DNA of 64,000 bases from JAXGRD01 sp040766105 (GCA_040766105.1 JAXGRD010000002.1:124001-188000); one strand, 5' to 3'. Positions 50,865 to 60,646 are shown, counted from the stretch's first letter. Notes: a model not told the origin generated them from the letters alone. A program made the numbers and translations.

Positions 50865-51320
50865 TCAATAAACGACCATTACCGGAACGTTGGATGTGTG
50901 AACTGTCTTTGTTGTTACACTGCCCAGAAGCAAACGTGCGGCTTTTTTAGCGCCCAGACCTGCGGATCCCATAACGATGAGATCAAATTCGTTCTCTTCC
51001 GCAAACTTTGCAATTACATGACCAAAGTTTCTGCTTACATCTTCAATTAGAACAGCATCCGATTTTTCATAGTCAAGCTTTGTTCTTGCAGCGTTTAATA
51101 TTTCCATGGCTTCCTTGCCAACTGCATTCATGGTGGTGTCATAGTCGCCTTTTTTCTCAATGATACTGCTGACACTTTCAAAGCCCTTTCTTACGAATAC
51201 GCCGCTGATATATGCCAGTACGATTTCTGCACCAAATGCTTCGGCCAAAACCTTCGCCTTCATCATTGCTCTTTCAGATACTTCGGAACCATCGATAGGT
51301 ACCAGAATTTTGTTATACAT
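50865..51320 (-). CDS. Universal stress protein (UspA-like)
   Basis: 151 residues: NKILVPIDGSEVSERAMMKAKVLAEAFGAEIVL and the ATP site VMGSAGLGAKKAARLLLGSVTTKTVHTSNVPVMVV (GxxG-x9-GS). Family members bind ATP or AMP and help survival under stress; specific role unknown. ATG 51320 has GGAGG 7 nt upstream; a GTG directly before it is less likely. It follows a second Usp gene by 38 nt, with moderate divergence in sequence between the two. Confidence 0.92.
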   Translation of the reverse strand: MYNKILVPIDGSEVSERAMMKAKVLAEAFGAEIVLAYISGVFVRKGFESVSSIIEKKGDYDTTMNAVGKEAMEILNAARTKLDYEKSDAVLIEDVSRNFGHVIAKFAEENEFDLIVMGSAGLGAKKAARLLLGSVTTKTVHTSNVPVMVVY

Positions 51321-51358
51321 CACTTACCTCCTTGTCCGTAAACTATAAGATTCGAAAC

Positions 51359-51814
51359 CTACTGAATTATCATTACAGGGACTTCAGATACGTGAAGAAC
51401 CTTGCTGGCAACACTTCCTACAGAGATTCTCTGCTTCAGTGATCCCAGACCTTTCGATCCCATTACGATAAGATCTACACCCTCGTTCTTTGCATAGTCT
51501 GCAATAATGTTTCCAAAACCATCGGTGGCATCATCTACAAACACTGTCTCTACATTGAGACCTTCAAACTGTGACTTACATTTTTCCAGGAGTTCAACGG
51601 ATTCTTTACTTGTCTGTGCCTTGATTTCTTCCCAGTCAATAATCCGCGGTTCCAAAGCAAATCTTGGATTACCGTAGTAGACTGGGGCGGAAGGTAATGC
51701 CGCTATGTTCAAGAGCACTACATCGCTCCCGAATTTCTCAGCCAATGCTTTTGCCTGTGCTGCTGCGCGCATACAAACTTCCGAGCCATCAACAGGAACT
51801 AAGATCTTTCTCAT
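51359..51814 (-). CDS. Universal stress protein (UspA-like), second copy
   Basis: 151 residues: RKILVPVDGSEVCMRAAAQAKALAEKFGSDVVLLNIAALP and the ATP motif VMGSKGLGSLKQRISVGSVASKVLHVSEVPVMII. AGGAGG precedes ATG 51814; codons further upstream (51838) lack it. First gene of the usp pair. Upstream, the 112-nt gap has a possible TTGATG-N16-TAATAA promoter and no strong terminator for the protease before it. Confidence 0.92.
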   Translation of the reverse strand: MRKILVPVDGSEVCMRAAAQAKALAEKFGSDVVLLNIAALPSAPVYYGNPRFALEPRIIDWEEIKAQTSKESVELLEKCKSQFEGLNVETVFVDDATDGFGNIIADYAKNEGVDLIVMGSKGLGSLKQRISVGSVASKVLHVSEVPVMIIQ

Positions 51815-51926
51815 TTCATACCTCCTTAGTATATTCAATATGTTTTTATTATCATAATATATTTACACATCAAAAGATACCCCTAGGCACAAATTACTCA
51901 TATTTATTTGAATGGTGCTCTAAGAG

Positions 51927-54626
51927 CTACAGCAAGCGAACATATTGAGCCGGTATGTATCCATATCTACCGTTGTAGTTCACCTTATACCATTTTACAC
52001 CGGCAGCCGTTGTAAACATGCCGTTTAGCTTGATGGTGTAGTTGCTGTAAAAGGTTCCAATCTTTGGTGCACCGGAATACAGGGTCAACCTGACATACAT
52101 CTTGCTCGTGGTTTTTCCTAACCGAGAAGGTGAAAAGTTCACATAGCCGTTTGACGCCGCCAGTAAAACAACATCTCTTTCCAAGATATAACCATACTGT
52201 CCGTTGGTATAAACCTTGTACCACTTTACGCCTTCAGAAGTCGTATGCATACCATTCAGTTTAAGCAGGGTACCGATCTTAAAGGTTCCAACCCTTGTAC
52301 TACTAGTAGAAGGAGTCTTCCTCACAATCATGTCCCGCAAGGTCATTCCTCGCTTAGAGGGAGAAAAACTAGTGAAGGTATCCGGCATCTTCATTGTAAA
52401 TGTGATGTTTCCCAGTTGAAGGATATTCCCTGTAATCGCTTCGGAAACCTGAACATAATAGGTTCCGCTAACGGGAAGAACGTAGGTTACCAATGAGTCG
52501 TAGCCTGAATCAACATCATCGTTTTTTGCCACAACATTTCCGTTGCTGTCTAATACCGTCAAATAGGTATCAAATTCGGATCCGGAAAGAGTGGTTCCCG
52601 ACGCAGCAAAGGTTACCTTTTGTCCGGCAATACCCGTGTATTTATATCCGTTCATATAACCGTATCCATATCTCATGTAGGAGTCAACACAGGTGCTCAA
52701 GGGGGTTGACAAGGCAGAGTCGATGGTGAGTGCCTTTGTGGATGAATATGGAGCGCTTGATACTGTTGTATAGCGTGGGAATACAGTAACAACACAGGAT
52801 GCCGTCATCCCATTGATGGTTCTGGCAGTAATGGTCGCCTGTCCCGGAGCCACGCCGGTGACAGTCCCCTGAGATACTTTCGCAACAGCAGCGTTGCTAC
52901 TTGTCCAAGTAAGCCCTATTTGATTCGTCTCTGCAGGCATCACCATAGGCTCCAGATACATGGTGTTTTCTTGGGCTAATCTTGCCGTGGTTCTGTTTAA
53001 GTAAACACCGGTGGGTGGCACTGCCGACAACCCATTTGCCGCAGTGACAGATGCTTCGGCGTCAATTCCACCGTATCCGGAGTCGTTGTTAAATCCATTT
53101 TGCCCCGTTCCCGCATACAGAATGTTCTTTAATTGCCGGGTGGAAACACCGGGCTGCGCGTACAGAACCATAGCTGCCACGCCGGTTGCTACGGGGGAAG
53201 ACATGGATGTACCGGATTTATAGCCGTAAGCGGCATCCGATGAAGATTCGGTGCTGTATATTCCGCTTCCGGGTGCAGATATATCCTTATCTCTTCCAAA
53301 GTTGGAACTCAAAGATTTACTTCCTGTGCTTGTAGTATTAAGAACTGCCATGCCCTCGGGAATATCAGCAGGATAAACAAGCCGGTCCGTACTTTCATTT
53401 CCGGCGGCACTGATGCAGAGAACGCCTGATTCAGATGCCTTTTTCACCGATGCATCCAGCAATGAATTGTGTCCCGGTCCACCAAGGCTCATATTGATCA
53501 ATTTGGCACCGTTGTTCACCGCATAGTCAATAGACTTCAATAGATCGCTGGTGTAAAAACCATTGTCGTAAGCATCAATGACAAATAAATCCACAATATT
53601 ATTGTCAATTTTATTCGTCGGATTGTATCCGGAAGCTACGCCGGCCATGCCTACCCCATTGTTTGCCTGAGCGGCAATTATTCCGGAAACATGGGTACCA
53701 TGACCGTTGTCATCGCTGATAACTCCTTTTTTTATGACGCCATACTCTATGGTCGCTGAGGTGTTGACATTTAAAACATTTCTTAAATCTTCATGGGTTG
53801 GTCTGGCACCCGTATCAATGACTGCCACCTTTACTTTTTTATTGTTTGCCGGGAGAAGATCCCAGGCAGCCGGAGCATTGATATCACTTAGATACCATGA
53901 AGTTCCATCATTTGGTACAGTCATGGTTTCTGCACTCTCTTCTTCGGCAGAGGGTTCATCGGGTGTTTCTTCCATCAGCTGATAGATATAGTTCGGTTGG
54001 GCAATGAGGACTTTATCCTCTTCCATTAACTGCTTCGATCCTTCCTCCACAGTGTACTCCAATGGCAAGTCCATGACTGCCAATTTACCCATGTCCAAAT
54101 CTGTCGTAGACTGTACTTCATGGTTGGTCTGACCTGCAACAGCCTCCACCGTGCTTTCACTTGTGCCACTGTCAAACAAAACAAGGACTTCCCCGGTGGT
54201 GTAGTCTAACTTATCTGCATTTTTCCGTTCTTTGTCTGCATTTTTGTAATTCTCGACAATGAGCTTTCCCCTGTCATCAATTGATGCGGAAAGAGCATTT
54301 ATTTTTTCTTCATTACCGGGATTTCCGAAATAGTCATCCAGAATTGTTCGCAGGGTGCTCTCATAGGTCTCGGTGTCTTTTATGGTGGTAAGCAAGGAAG
54401 CTCCCTCTCCACCATCCCGTTTGGATGCCTCTAGAACTTCATCCACGGAAGCCTCTAGGACAACAATGCTCAACTGATCGCTGTTTTCCGGGTTCTCACT
54501 GTTCTTCTCTATCGGGGAATCCGTCTTAGATACAGAAACATCACTGCCACCGTAATAAACACCGGCAGTAATCAATGACAAAACCAGCAAGAGTGCAACA
54601 GCTGCTTTAATCTTATTCTTTTTCAC
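51927..54626 (-). CDS. Secreted subtilisin-like S8 protease with Ig-like, PPC and two SH3b domains
   Basis: 899 residues from GTG 54626. Signal/anchor segment (about 5-26), a long propeptide rich in acidic residues, then the S8 catalytic domain: Asp in VAVIDTGARPTHEDL, His in GHGTHVSGIIAAQ, the oxyanion Asn in ISAAGNESTDR and Ser in SGTSMSSPVATGVAAM. Then comes a BIG2-like domain (about 540-620, MPAETNQIGLTWTSSNAAVAKVSQG), a pre-peptidase C-terminal-like domain (EFDTYLTVLDSNGNVVAKNDDV) and two bacterial SH3 domains (MTLRDMIVRKTPSTSSTRVGTF and MYVRLTLYSGAPKIGTF, each with GVKWYKV and YGYI). SH3b domains bind the wall, so it is likely held on the cell surface. Follows yerC by 15 nt. Confidence 0.93.
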   Translation of the reverse strand: MKKNKIKAAVALLLVLSLITAGVYYGGSDVSVSKTDSPIEKNSENPENSDQLSIVVLEASVDEVLEASKRDGGEGASLLTTIKDTETYESTLRTILDDYFGNPGNEEKINALSASIDDRGKLIVENYKNADKERKNADKLDYTTGEVLVLFDSGTSESTVEAVAGQTNHEVQSTTDLDMGKLAVMDLPLEYTVEEGSKQLMEEDKVLIAQPNYIYQLMEETPDEPSAEEESAETMTVPNDGTSWYLSDINAPAAWDLLPANNKKVKVAVIDTGARPTHEDLRNVLNVNTSATIEYGVIKKGVISDDNGHGTHVSGIIAAQANNGVGMAGVASGYNPTNKIDNNIVDLFVIDAYDNGFYTSDLLKSIDYAVNNGAKLINMSLGGPGHNSLLDASVKKASESGVLCISAAGNESTDRLVYPADIPEGMAVLNTTSTGSKSLSSNFGRDKDISAPGSGIYSTESSSDAAYGYKSGTSMSSPVATGVAAMVLYAQPGVSTRQLKNILYAGTGQNGFNNDSGYGGIDAEASVTAANGLSAVPPTGVYLNRTTARLAQENTMYLEPMVMPAETNQIGLTWTSSNAAVAKVSQGTVTGVAPGQATITARTINGMTASCVVTVFPRYTTVSSAPYSSTKALTIDSALSTPLSTCVDSYMRYGYGYMNGYKYTGIAGQKVTFAASGTTLSGSEFDTYLTVLDSNGNVVAKNDDVDSGYDSLVTYVLPVSGTYYVQVSEAITGNILQLGNITFTMKMPDTFTSFSPSKRGMTLRDMIVRKTPSTSSTRVGTFKIGTLLKLNGMHTTSEGVKWYKVYTNGQYGYILERDVVLLAASNGYVNFSPSRLGKTTSKMYVRLTLYSGAPKIGTFYSNYTIKLNGMFTTAAGVKWYKVNYNGRYGYIPAQYVRLL

Positions 54627-54641
54627 CGAAGGGTACCTCTT

Positions 54642-54929
54642 CTATAGGCGTTCCAGTACTCTCTTGTATCCGTCAGCCCCGTAAACCAAACATTTGTTGA
54701 TCCTGCTGATTGTTGCCGTGGAAGCACTGGTGGCGTCTTCTATTTCGCTGTAAGTTTTCTTTTCGTTGAGTAGTTTCGCCACTTGCAGTCGCTGCGCAAT
54801 GGCATGTATTTCATTGATAGTACAGATGTCTTCAAAAAAACGATAGCAATCTTCTTCATCCTTCAAAGTCAATATTGCCTTGAAAAGTTCATCGATGTCC
54901 TTTCGCTTAAACTTTGATTCATATGTCAT
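54642..54929 (-). CDS. yerC: YerC/TrpR-like DNA-binding protein
   Basis: 95 residues: DELFKAILTLKDEEDCYRFFEDICTINEIHAIAQRLQVAKLLNEKKTYSEIEDATSASTATISRINKCLVYGADGY. The second half is a TrpR-type helix-turn-helix (TYSEIEDATSASTATISR). YecD/YerC members are widespread in Firmicutes; the regulon is unknown, and tryptophan binding is not shown. GAAAGGAG 8 nt before ATG. Confidence 0.92.
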   Translation of the reverse strand: MTYESKFKRKDIDELFKAILTLKDEEDCYRFFEDICTINEIHAIAQRLQVAKLLNEKKTYSEIEDATSASTATISRINKCLVYGADGYKRVLERL

Positions 54930-54984
54930 ATCTGTTCTCCTTTCAATATGCGCTTTAACGCTTTGCAGTATGATTATATCACTA

Positions 54985-56142
54985 TTACTGTAGTAATTCT
55001 ATCGCTTTATTTAATTGGGCATCTTCCCCTTTCACCTCATAATCCGGTTTTACACCTTTGTCATGAATGGCGTTGCCCTTTGGGGAAAAATACTGCATGA
55101 TAGTCAGCTTATATGCAGAGCCGTCCTCCAGTTTCGTCGTGGATTGAACGACCCCTTTACCGTAGGTGGTTATACCCACAATCTTTCCCGGTCCGTTGTC
55201 CTTTACGGCTGCAGCTAGGATTTCCGATGTGCTGGCACTGTTTTCATTGACCAAAAGGATGTAGGGTATGTTGGTTCTGTCGCTGTCGGAATCGATGTAC
55301 TGCTTCTCTCCGTTTCGGTCTTGAAGATAGGTAATGGTTCCCTTTCCAATGAGATGATCCGCTATTTGTGTGCCGCTGTTGACTAGACCACCACCGTTGT
55401 CACGAATATCAATGATGAGTCCCTTCGGTGTTTTTACTTCTATATCAGCCAACGCAGTCTCAAAATCCTTTGCAGTAGCTTCTTCAAAAGCACTGATTTT
55501 GATATAGCCGATATCTCCATCCAACATTTTACTGGAGACCGATTGGGTCACAATTTTAGCTCTTACCAATGTGACTACCGATTCTTTTCCGTCTCTCACA
55601 TAGGTGATTTTTACTTCTGTCCCGGCTTCCCCACGCATGGCAGCTCCAATGGTATCGGCATTTTCAAAGGTCTTTCCGTCCACCTTGGTAATGATGTCTC
55701 CTGCCTTCAGCCCGTTCTTTTCTGCCGGGCTGCCCGGATTTGTGCTAAGGATGACGAATTCCCCCTTATCGTTTTCATTAAAGGTGACACCAATTCCTTG
55801 GAATTCTCCCAAGGTAGTCGCCATCCAAGATTCGTATTCTTCTTTTGTCATATAACTGGAATATACATCGTCAAGTCCGGAAAAAATCCCCTTGTAAACG
55901 CCTATGAGAAGATCCTCTTCCGAAACATCTTTGTAGAATTTATCCGAAGCCTCCGTCATGAGTTTTTCCGCCTTGCTGTACTTTTGGTCCATGTAGGTAA
56001 GGCGCTTATATTCCTCTTGGGTAATCTTCACTTCCCCCACGCCTTGCATCATGAGAATCTGCATTACCGCAAAGCAAACCACCGCACCAAAGACTACTGC
56101 TGCGATGATAAGGATTGTGAATTTGCTTTTATTTATATTCAT
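54985..56142 (-). CDS. ctpA: S41 carboxyl-terminal processing protease
   Basis: 385 residues. N-terminal membrane anchor (about 8-33, TILIIAAVVFGAVVCFAVMQILMM); PDZ domain (about 110-190, GEFQGIGVTFNENDKGEFVILSTNPGSPAEKNGLKAGDIITKVDGKTF); protease domain with RDNGGGLV and the catalytic Ser in NENSASTSEILAAAVKDN and Lys in GKGVVQS. Exported. It overlaps recJ by 14 nt and belongs to the ftsEX run, where ftsEX-envC-ctpA is a frequent clostridial order. Confidence 0.94.
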   Translation of the reverse strand: MNINKSKFTILIIAAVVFGAVVCFAVMQILMMQGVGEVKITQEEYKRLTYMDQKYSKAEKLMTEASDKFYKDVSEEDLLIGVYKGIFSGLDDVYSSYMTKEEYESWMATTLGEFQGIGVTFNENDKGEFVILSTNPGSPAEKNGLKAGDIITKVDGKTFENADTIGAAMRGEAGTEVKITYVRDGKESVVTLVRAKIVTQSVSSKMLDGDIGYIKISAFEEATAKDFETALADIEVKTPKGLIIDIRDNGGGLVNSGTQIADHLIGKGTITYLQDRNGEKQYIDSDSDRTNIPYILLVNENSASTSEILAAAVKDNGPGKIVGITTYGKGVVQSTTKLEDGSAYKLTIMQYFSPKGNAIHDKGVKPDYEVKGEDAQLNKAIELLQ

Positions 56143-57790
56143 AGTTTTTTCCTCGAACCATTTCTTCCACTGTCAATTGCAACTCTTCCCTCCCTTGCCA
56201 TCGGTGAACGGTCAACTGCCCTCTCATGGTGACGGGAGTATTTCCGAATATCAAGTCCTCATACTTTTCTGCTTCGCTAAAGAGAATGCTCTTCACCTTG
56301 TGTCCTTCAGGAAAGTTTGCGAAAAACCTTGCGTGATTTCCCTTTTCCCCTAGTTTCTTAGGGTATGATGGATAAACCCCCTCTATTTGAAATTGGGGTC
56401 TGGGATTTTGACTGCCGAAGGGTTCCATCTCCGTAATTGCATTTGCCAAGTCCAAGGTTATATTTTCCTCAGAGAGGGTCATTTCAAACAATTCTTTTTG
56501 TAAAAAAAGATCCGGATCTTCACTTATCTTTTCTTCCAAGTCTTCTTGAAGGCGTTTTCTTAGCTCTTCCAGATTGTCTTCCTCCAGAGAAAAACCGCAA
56601 GCACCTTTGTGACCTCCCAGCTTTTCCATTAGCTCGCCATGAGAGGACATCAATTGAATGATGTCAATGTTTTCTATACTGCGAGCAGAGCCTTTCAATA
56701 AGCCGTTTGCAACAGTAACCACCGCAACCGGTCTATTCAATTCATCTTTTACCCGTCCTGCCACAATACCGATGATTCCTTCATGGGCATCCTCTGCCTT
56801 AATGATGGGGAAATAGCTGTCGGAAAAGTGCTCTTCCACTATTTGAAGGCATCTATCCACTGTTTCTTGCTGTATTCTTTTTCTCTCGTTGTTGAGGTCA
56901 ATTAGTTGATCCGCCAGTTCCTCACATTGATCTTCTTCTTGGCACATAAGAAGATCCACACCTAGATTTCCGCTTTCCATTCTGCCTGCCGCATTGATAT
57001 GGGGAACGATACCATAGGCTACATCTTCCGAAGTGATAATCTCTCTGTTCCTGAAGATTTTCTCACCTAAGATGCGAAGTCCCATGCGTTTTCTTTGATT
57101 GAGAAGATTAAGTCCATATTTCACCAATGTTCTATTCTCGTCAACAAGGGGTACAATGTCGCCAATGGTGCCTAAGGCAACCAAGTCCAAACAGCGATTC
57201 ATAACACCTTTATCCAAATCCGTGGATTCCACAATTCCTTGTGCAAACTTAAAAGCAACACCACAACCGGACAGCTCCTTGAAGGGGTAGTTGCACTGTG
57301 TTTGCTTCGGGTTGATCAATATGCAATCCGCAGGCTTTTCACCAAGATCGTGGTGGTCCGTCACGATGACATGTAAGCCAAGCTCCTTTGCATACTCCAC
57401 TTCATCAAAGGAAGTACTGCCACAGTCAACAGTTATAATCAGGGATGTACCGCTTTCAGAAATCGTTTTCACCGCATCTCTGTTCAAGCCATAGCCTTCA
57501 TCAAAACGAGAAGGAATATAATGAAGCACTTCCTTGCCCACGAGCTGTGAAAGTACCGTTTTTAAAATGCAGACAGAGGTGATGCCGTCACTGTCATAAT
57601 CCCCGTATATACAAACGTCTCCACCGTCTCTTATGGTTTCCAATAGCAAATCCACTCCCTCTCTCATGTTGTGAAGAAGGAATGGATTGTAAGTTTTCTT
57701 TGGTTTGGGAGAAAGAAATTCGGATATTTCCTCATCGCCTTCAATCCCTCGATTTTTCAAAAGTAGTTGAATAATTTCAACACTGTACAT
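56129..57790 (-). CDS. recJ: Single-stranded-DNA exonuclease RecJ
   Basis: 553 residues. DHH family: CIYGDYDSDGITSVCIL (motif I), ITVDCGSTSFDEV, VTDHHDLGEKPADCILINPKQTQCNYPFKELSGCGVAFK, NAAGRMESGNLGVDLL, then DHHA1 part EGIIGIVAGRVKDELNRP and GGHKGACGFSLEEDNLEEL, and a C-terminal OB fold. 5'-3' degradation of single strands in repair. Its ATG shares a base with the stop of the M23 gene (TAATG). Confidence 0.95.
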   Translation of the reverse strand: MYSVEIIQLLLKNRGIEGDEEISEFLSPKPKKTYNPFLLHNMREGVDLLLETIRDGGDVCIYGDYDSDGITSVCILKTVLSQLVGKEVLHYIPSRFDEGYGLNRDAVKTISESGTSLIITVDCGSTSFDEVEYAKELGLHVIVTDHHDLGEKPADCILINPKQTQCNYPFKELSGCGVAFKFAQGIVESTDLDKGVMNRCLDLVALGTIGDIVPLVDENRTLVKYGLNLLNQRKRMGLRILGEKIFRNREIITSEDVAYGIVPHINAAGRMESGNLGVDLLMCQEEDQCEELADQLIDLNNERKRIQQETVDRCLQIVEEHFSDSYFPIIKAEDAHEGIIGIVAGRVKDELNRPVAVVTVANGLLKGSARSIENIDIIQLMSSHGELMEKLGGHKGACGFSLEEDNLEELRKRLQEDLEEKISEDPDLFLQKELFEMTLSEENITLDLANAITEMEPFGSQNPRPQFQIEGVYPSYPKKLGEKGNHARFFANFPEGHKVKSILFSEAEKYEDLIFGNTPVTMRGQLTVHRWQGREELQLTVEEMVRGKNYEYK

Positions 57791-58959
57791 TATACGTAAC
57801 CGCCCTGGGGATTCACCGGACTGCCGTTGACACGTACCTCAAAGTGAAGATGGGTACCTGTAGAGGCTCCGGTACTTCCTGCACCGGCAATTGACTGACC
57901 TCTGGAAACCTTTTGCCCGGGAGAAACATAGATGGCGGAGTTATGGGCATAGAGGGTGGAAATGCCACCACCGTGGTCTACGATTACGGTATTACCATAG
58001 CCGCCCAACCAGCCTGCATAAAAAACTGTTCCGCTGTTTGCGGAAACAATAGCTGCTCCCGTTCCACAGGAGATATCAATACCGTTATGGAATTTAGTAT
58101 CTCCAGAGATTGGGTGTATTCTAAAGCCAAAGGGGGAAGTAATGTTATGGCTGCTGGGGACAGGCCATGTCATAGATCCACCGGAATATGTCGGTCCTCC
58201 GGTATTCCCGGTATTTGTGGAACCGCCTCCACCGCTACTACTGGTCTGTTGTGCCTGCTGTGCTGCATAAGCAGCTTGCAACTCTCTTTCAATGGCTGCC
58301 GACTGTGCCTGTAACTCCTCCATATCCGCCTGCAAAGTGGCATTGCTTTCCTTGACTTCTGCTTTCTTGGCCTCCACAGTTGCCTTATCTGCAACAAGGG
58401 CATCTTCCTTTTCTGCCAAGGATGATTTCTTTGAATCCAGCTCCGCCTTCATGGCATTCAGCTCTTTTTGATCCTTTTCAATTTCTGCATATTCCTTTTG
58501 GAGAGACTCTACAATGTCCTGGTCACCTGCATATATTTTCTTCACCATCTCCAAATTGCTCAACAACTCAGAAACGTCTCCGGATGATAGAATTACATCT
58601 ATAAATCCGATGGTGCCGCTCTTATACATGTTGCGCAGTCGATTGTTCAGGCCGTCAATGCTCTTATCCAATTCCGCTTTCTTTTTGTCCAGCTTCTTTT
58701 CAGTAGCATCAATTTTGTTCTGCGCAGCTGCAATATCCACCGACAGGTCGTCGATTTCCTCTTGGGTGTCACCGATTCTGGTTTGCAAGTTGCCGATTTC
58801 GTTGCCCAACTTCAACTCTTCCTGTTGACCCTTTGCAAGTTCCTGTTTCTTCTCCTTGATCGATTGATCGATTTCCGACTTTGTAGCACCGAAAATCGGT
58901 GTCACCCCAAGGATGAACACGAGCATCAATATCAGTCCAATTCGAAACCTTTTGTTCAT
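57790..58959 (-). CDS. EnvC/PcsB-like M23 peptidoglycan hydrolase activator
   Basis: 389 residues. Signal peptide (1-25, RIGLILMLVFILGVTPIFG), two long coiled-coil segments (about 26-240), a Gln/Ser/Gly linker, and a C-terminal LytM/M23 domain (about 280-389) with FHNGIDISCGTGAAIVSA and THLHFEVRVNG: the two metal motifs are intact, so it may be an active endopeptidase. The gene follows ftsX by 10 nt. FtsEX is known to control such coiled-coil hydrolases (PcsB, EnvC, CwlO). Confidence 0.92.
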   Translation of the reverse strand: MNKRFRIGLILMLVFILGVTPIFGATKSEIDQSIKEKKQELAKGQQEELKLGNEIGNLQTRIGDTQEEIDDLSVDIAAAQNKIDATEKKLDKKKAELDKSIDGLNNRLRNMYKSGTIGFIDVILSSGDVSELLSNLEMVKKIYAGDQDIVESLQKEYAEIEKDQKELNAMKAELDSKKSSLAEKEDALVADKATVEAKKAEVKESNATLQADMEELQAQSAAIERELQAAYAAQQAQQTSSSGGGGSTNTGNTGGPTYSGGSMTWPVPSSHNITSPFGFRIHPISGDTKFHNGIDISCGTGAAIVSANSGTVFYAGWLGGYGNTVIVDHGGGISTLYAHNSAIYVSPGQKVSRGQSIAGAGSTGASTGTHLHFEVRVNGSPVNPQGGYV

Positions 58960-58969
58960 TTCTTTCCTC

Positions 58970-59863
58970 CTACGTATCCAGGAACCTTCTCATGGAGATA
59001 ATACTTCCCCAGGCTCCGATACTGATTCCCAGTGCCAAGAAAATCCAAACCAAGTTAAAGGTGAGAAATTCAATGGGCACCAAAGGTACAGACAGTACAG
59101 TTACAACATCTTTTCCGATGGCAGCAATCACCCTGCTGTATATCAAGGCGACGACACCTGCCGAAAGTAAGGCGGAAAAACCACCAATGAGGATGCCCTC
59201 CGTCAGGAAGGGGCCTCTAATAAACCAGTTCGTTGCACCTACATATTTCATGATGCTGATTTCTTCCGCCCGGTTGAGCACGGTTAGTTTAATGGTATTG
59301 GATACCACCACAACTGAAACGATAATCAGAAATCCCATGATGACAATAGCGGCAATCTGTAAAAAATTTGTGGCACTGAGGAGCTTGTCCACAGTGTCCT
59401 TATAGTACTTTACGTCTTCTATACCCTCTAATTTGCCGGCTTCTGCAGCCACCAAATCGGACTTTTCAAGGTCGGCTACAGTAATGACCAGTGAGTTGGG
59501 AAGAGGGTTATCGGCAAGACTGTCCAGCAGATAACCGCTGTTGCCCCACCTTTCCTTGAGAATTTTCAGTGCTTCATCCTTGCTTCGGTATTTTACACTT
59601 TCTACATTATCCCATCCCTTTACTGCAGCTTCCATCTCCATGGCAGTTTCCTCCGATGTTTCATCCAGAAGAAAGACTTCGATGGTGTTGTAGTCGTCTT
59701 TAATGGCTTCTGCCGCCATGTTGACGTTTATGATGATAATGAAGAAGATTCCCAAAATCAGCAGCATGGCTGTGATGGCAAAGATGGATGCCACCGTCAT
59801 GGCTCTGTTTCTGCTAATCTGTCGTAAAGCCTGTCCAAATGTATATCGTAATCTACTTATCAT
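58970..59863 (-). CDS. ftsX: Cell division ABC permease FtsX
   Basis: 297 residues. Four membrane spans, an extracellular domain between the first and second (about 45-170, FLLDETSEETAMEMEAAVKGWDNVESVKYRSKDEALKIL), typical RYTFGQALRQISRNRAMTVASIFAITAML start and VVSNTIKLTVLNRAEEISIMKYVGATNWFIRGPFLTEGILIGG. Couples FtsE ATP hydrolysis to the outside hydrolase. ATGA overlap with ftsE. Confidence 0.95.
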   Translation of the reverse strand: MISRLRYTFGQALRQISRNRAMTVASIFAITAMLLILGIFFIIIINVNMAAEAIKDDYNTIEVFLLDETSEETAMEMEAAVKGWDNVESVKYRSKDEALKILKERWGNSGYLLDSLADNPLPNSLVITVADLEKSDLVAAEAGKLEGIEDVKYYKDTVDKLLSATNFLQIAAIVIMGFLIIVSVVVVSNTIKLTVLNRAEEISIMKYVGATNWFIRGPFLTEGILIGGFSALLSAGVVALIYSRVIAAIGKDVVTVLSVPLVPIEFLTFNLVWIFLALGISIGAWGSIISMRRFLDT

Positions 59864-60612
59864 TTCCTGTTTAGTAACCCTCCTACTCTGCTGAATATCT
59901 CACTGTCCTTGGAAAAGTTATCGAAACATTCTTCGCAGGTTTCTTCGTAGGCACCAAACTCGTCGCGAATAATTTTACCCTTGTCGATGGTAATAACTCT
60001 CTTCTTCATGCGGTCTACAATGTCCTTGGCATGGGTCACCATTAATATGGTTGTTCCACGCTGATTGATTTGCTCCAGCAGCTTCATAATTTCCCATGCC
60101 GTATCCGGGTCCAAGTTCCCTGTGGGCTCATCGGCGATGAGAACCGTCGGTCGGTTGATCAAAGCTCTGGCAATGGAGACTCTCTGTTGTTCCCCTGCGG
60201 ACAACTCATCGGGGTATTTATTGGCATTGCTACTGATTCCCACCAAACTAAGTACCTGAGGTACCTGTCGTCGAATGTTTCGAACAGACTGATGGGTTAT
60301 CTCCATAGCAAAAGCAACGTTCTCAAAGACTGTTTTATTTGCCAAGAGCCTAAAGTCCTGAAATACGATGCCGATGTTTCTTCTGTGATTTGGAATTTTT
60401 CTGTTAGATAAACCTGTGACTTCCGTACCTTTTACCAGGATACTTCCCTTGTCACAATCTATTTCCTTCAATATCAGTTTTATGAAGGTGGACTTGCCTG
60501 CGCCGCTGGGTCCTACAAGAAAAACGAAATCTCCCTTGTTGATTTTGACGCTCACATCATCCAAACCGATATTGGTTCTATAATTCTTGGTTACGTGATC
60601 AAATATGATCAT
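59860..60612 (-). CDS. ftsE: Cell division ABC ATPase FtsE, with C-terminal extension
   Basis: 250 residues: Walker A GPSGAGKST, Q-loop VFQDFRLLANKTVFENVAFAM, signature LSAGEQQRVSIARAL, Walker B VLIADEPTGNLDPD. Typical FtsE is about 225 residues; here about 20 extra follow KIIRDEFGAYEE with a CEEC motif (TCEECFDNFSKDSEIF). It powers FtsX to activate the neighbouring M23 hydrolase at the septum. Start ATG 60612 with GAGGT. Confidence 0.95.
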   Translation of the reverse strand: MIIFDHVTKNYRTNIGLDDVSVKINKGDFVFLVGPSGAGKSTFIKLILKEIDCDKGSILVKGTEVTGLSNRKIPNHRRNIGIVFQDFRLLANKTVFENVAFAMEITHQSVRNIRRQVPQVLSLVGISSNANKYPDELSAGEQQRVSIARALINRPTVLIADEPTGNLDPDTAWEIMKLLEQINQRGTTILMVTHAKDIVDRMKKRVITIDKGKIIRDEFGAYEETCEECFDNFSKDSEIFSRVGGLLNRK

Positions 60613-60646
60613 GAATTTACCTCGCTTTTTATTTCTACCATCTAAT

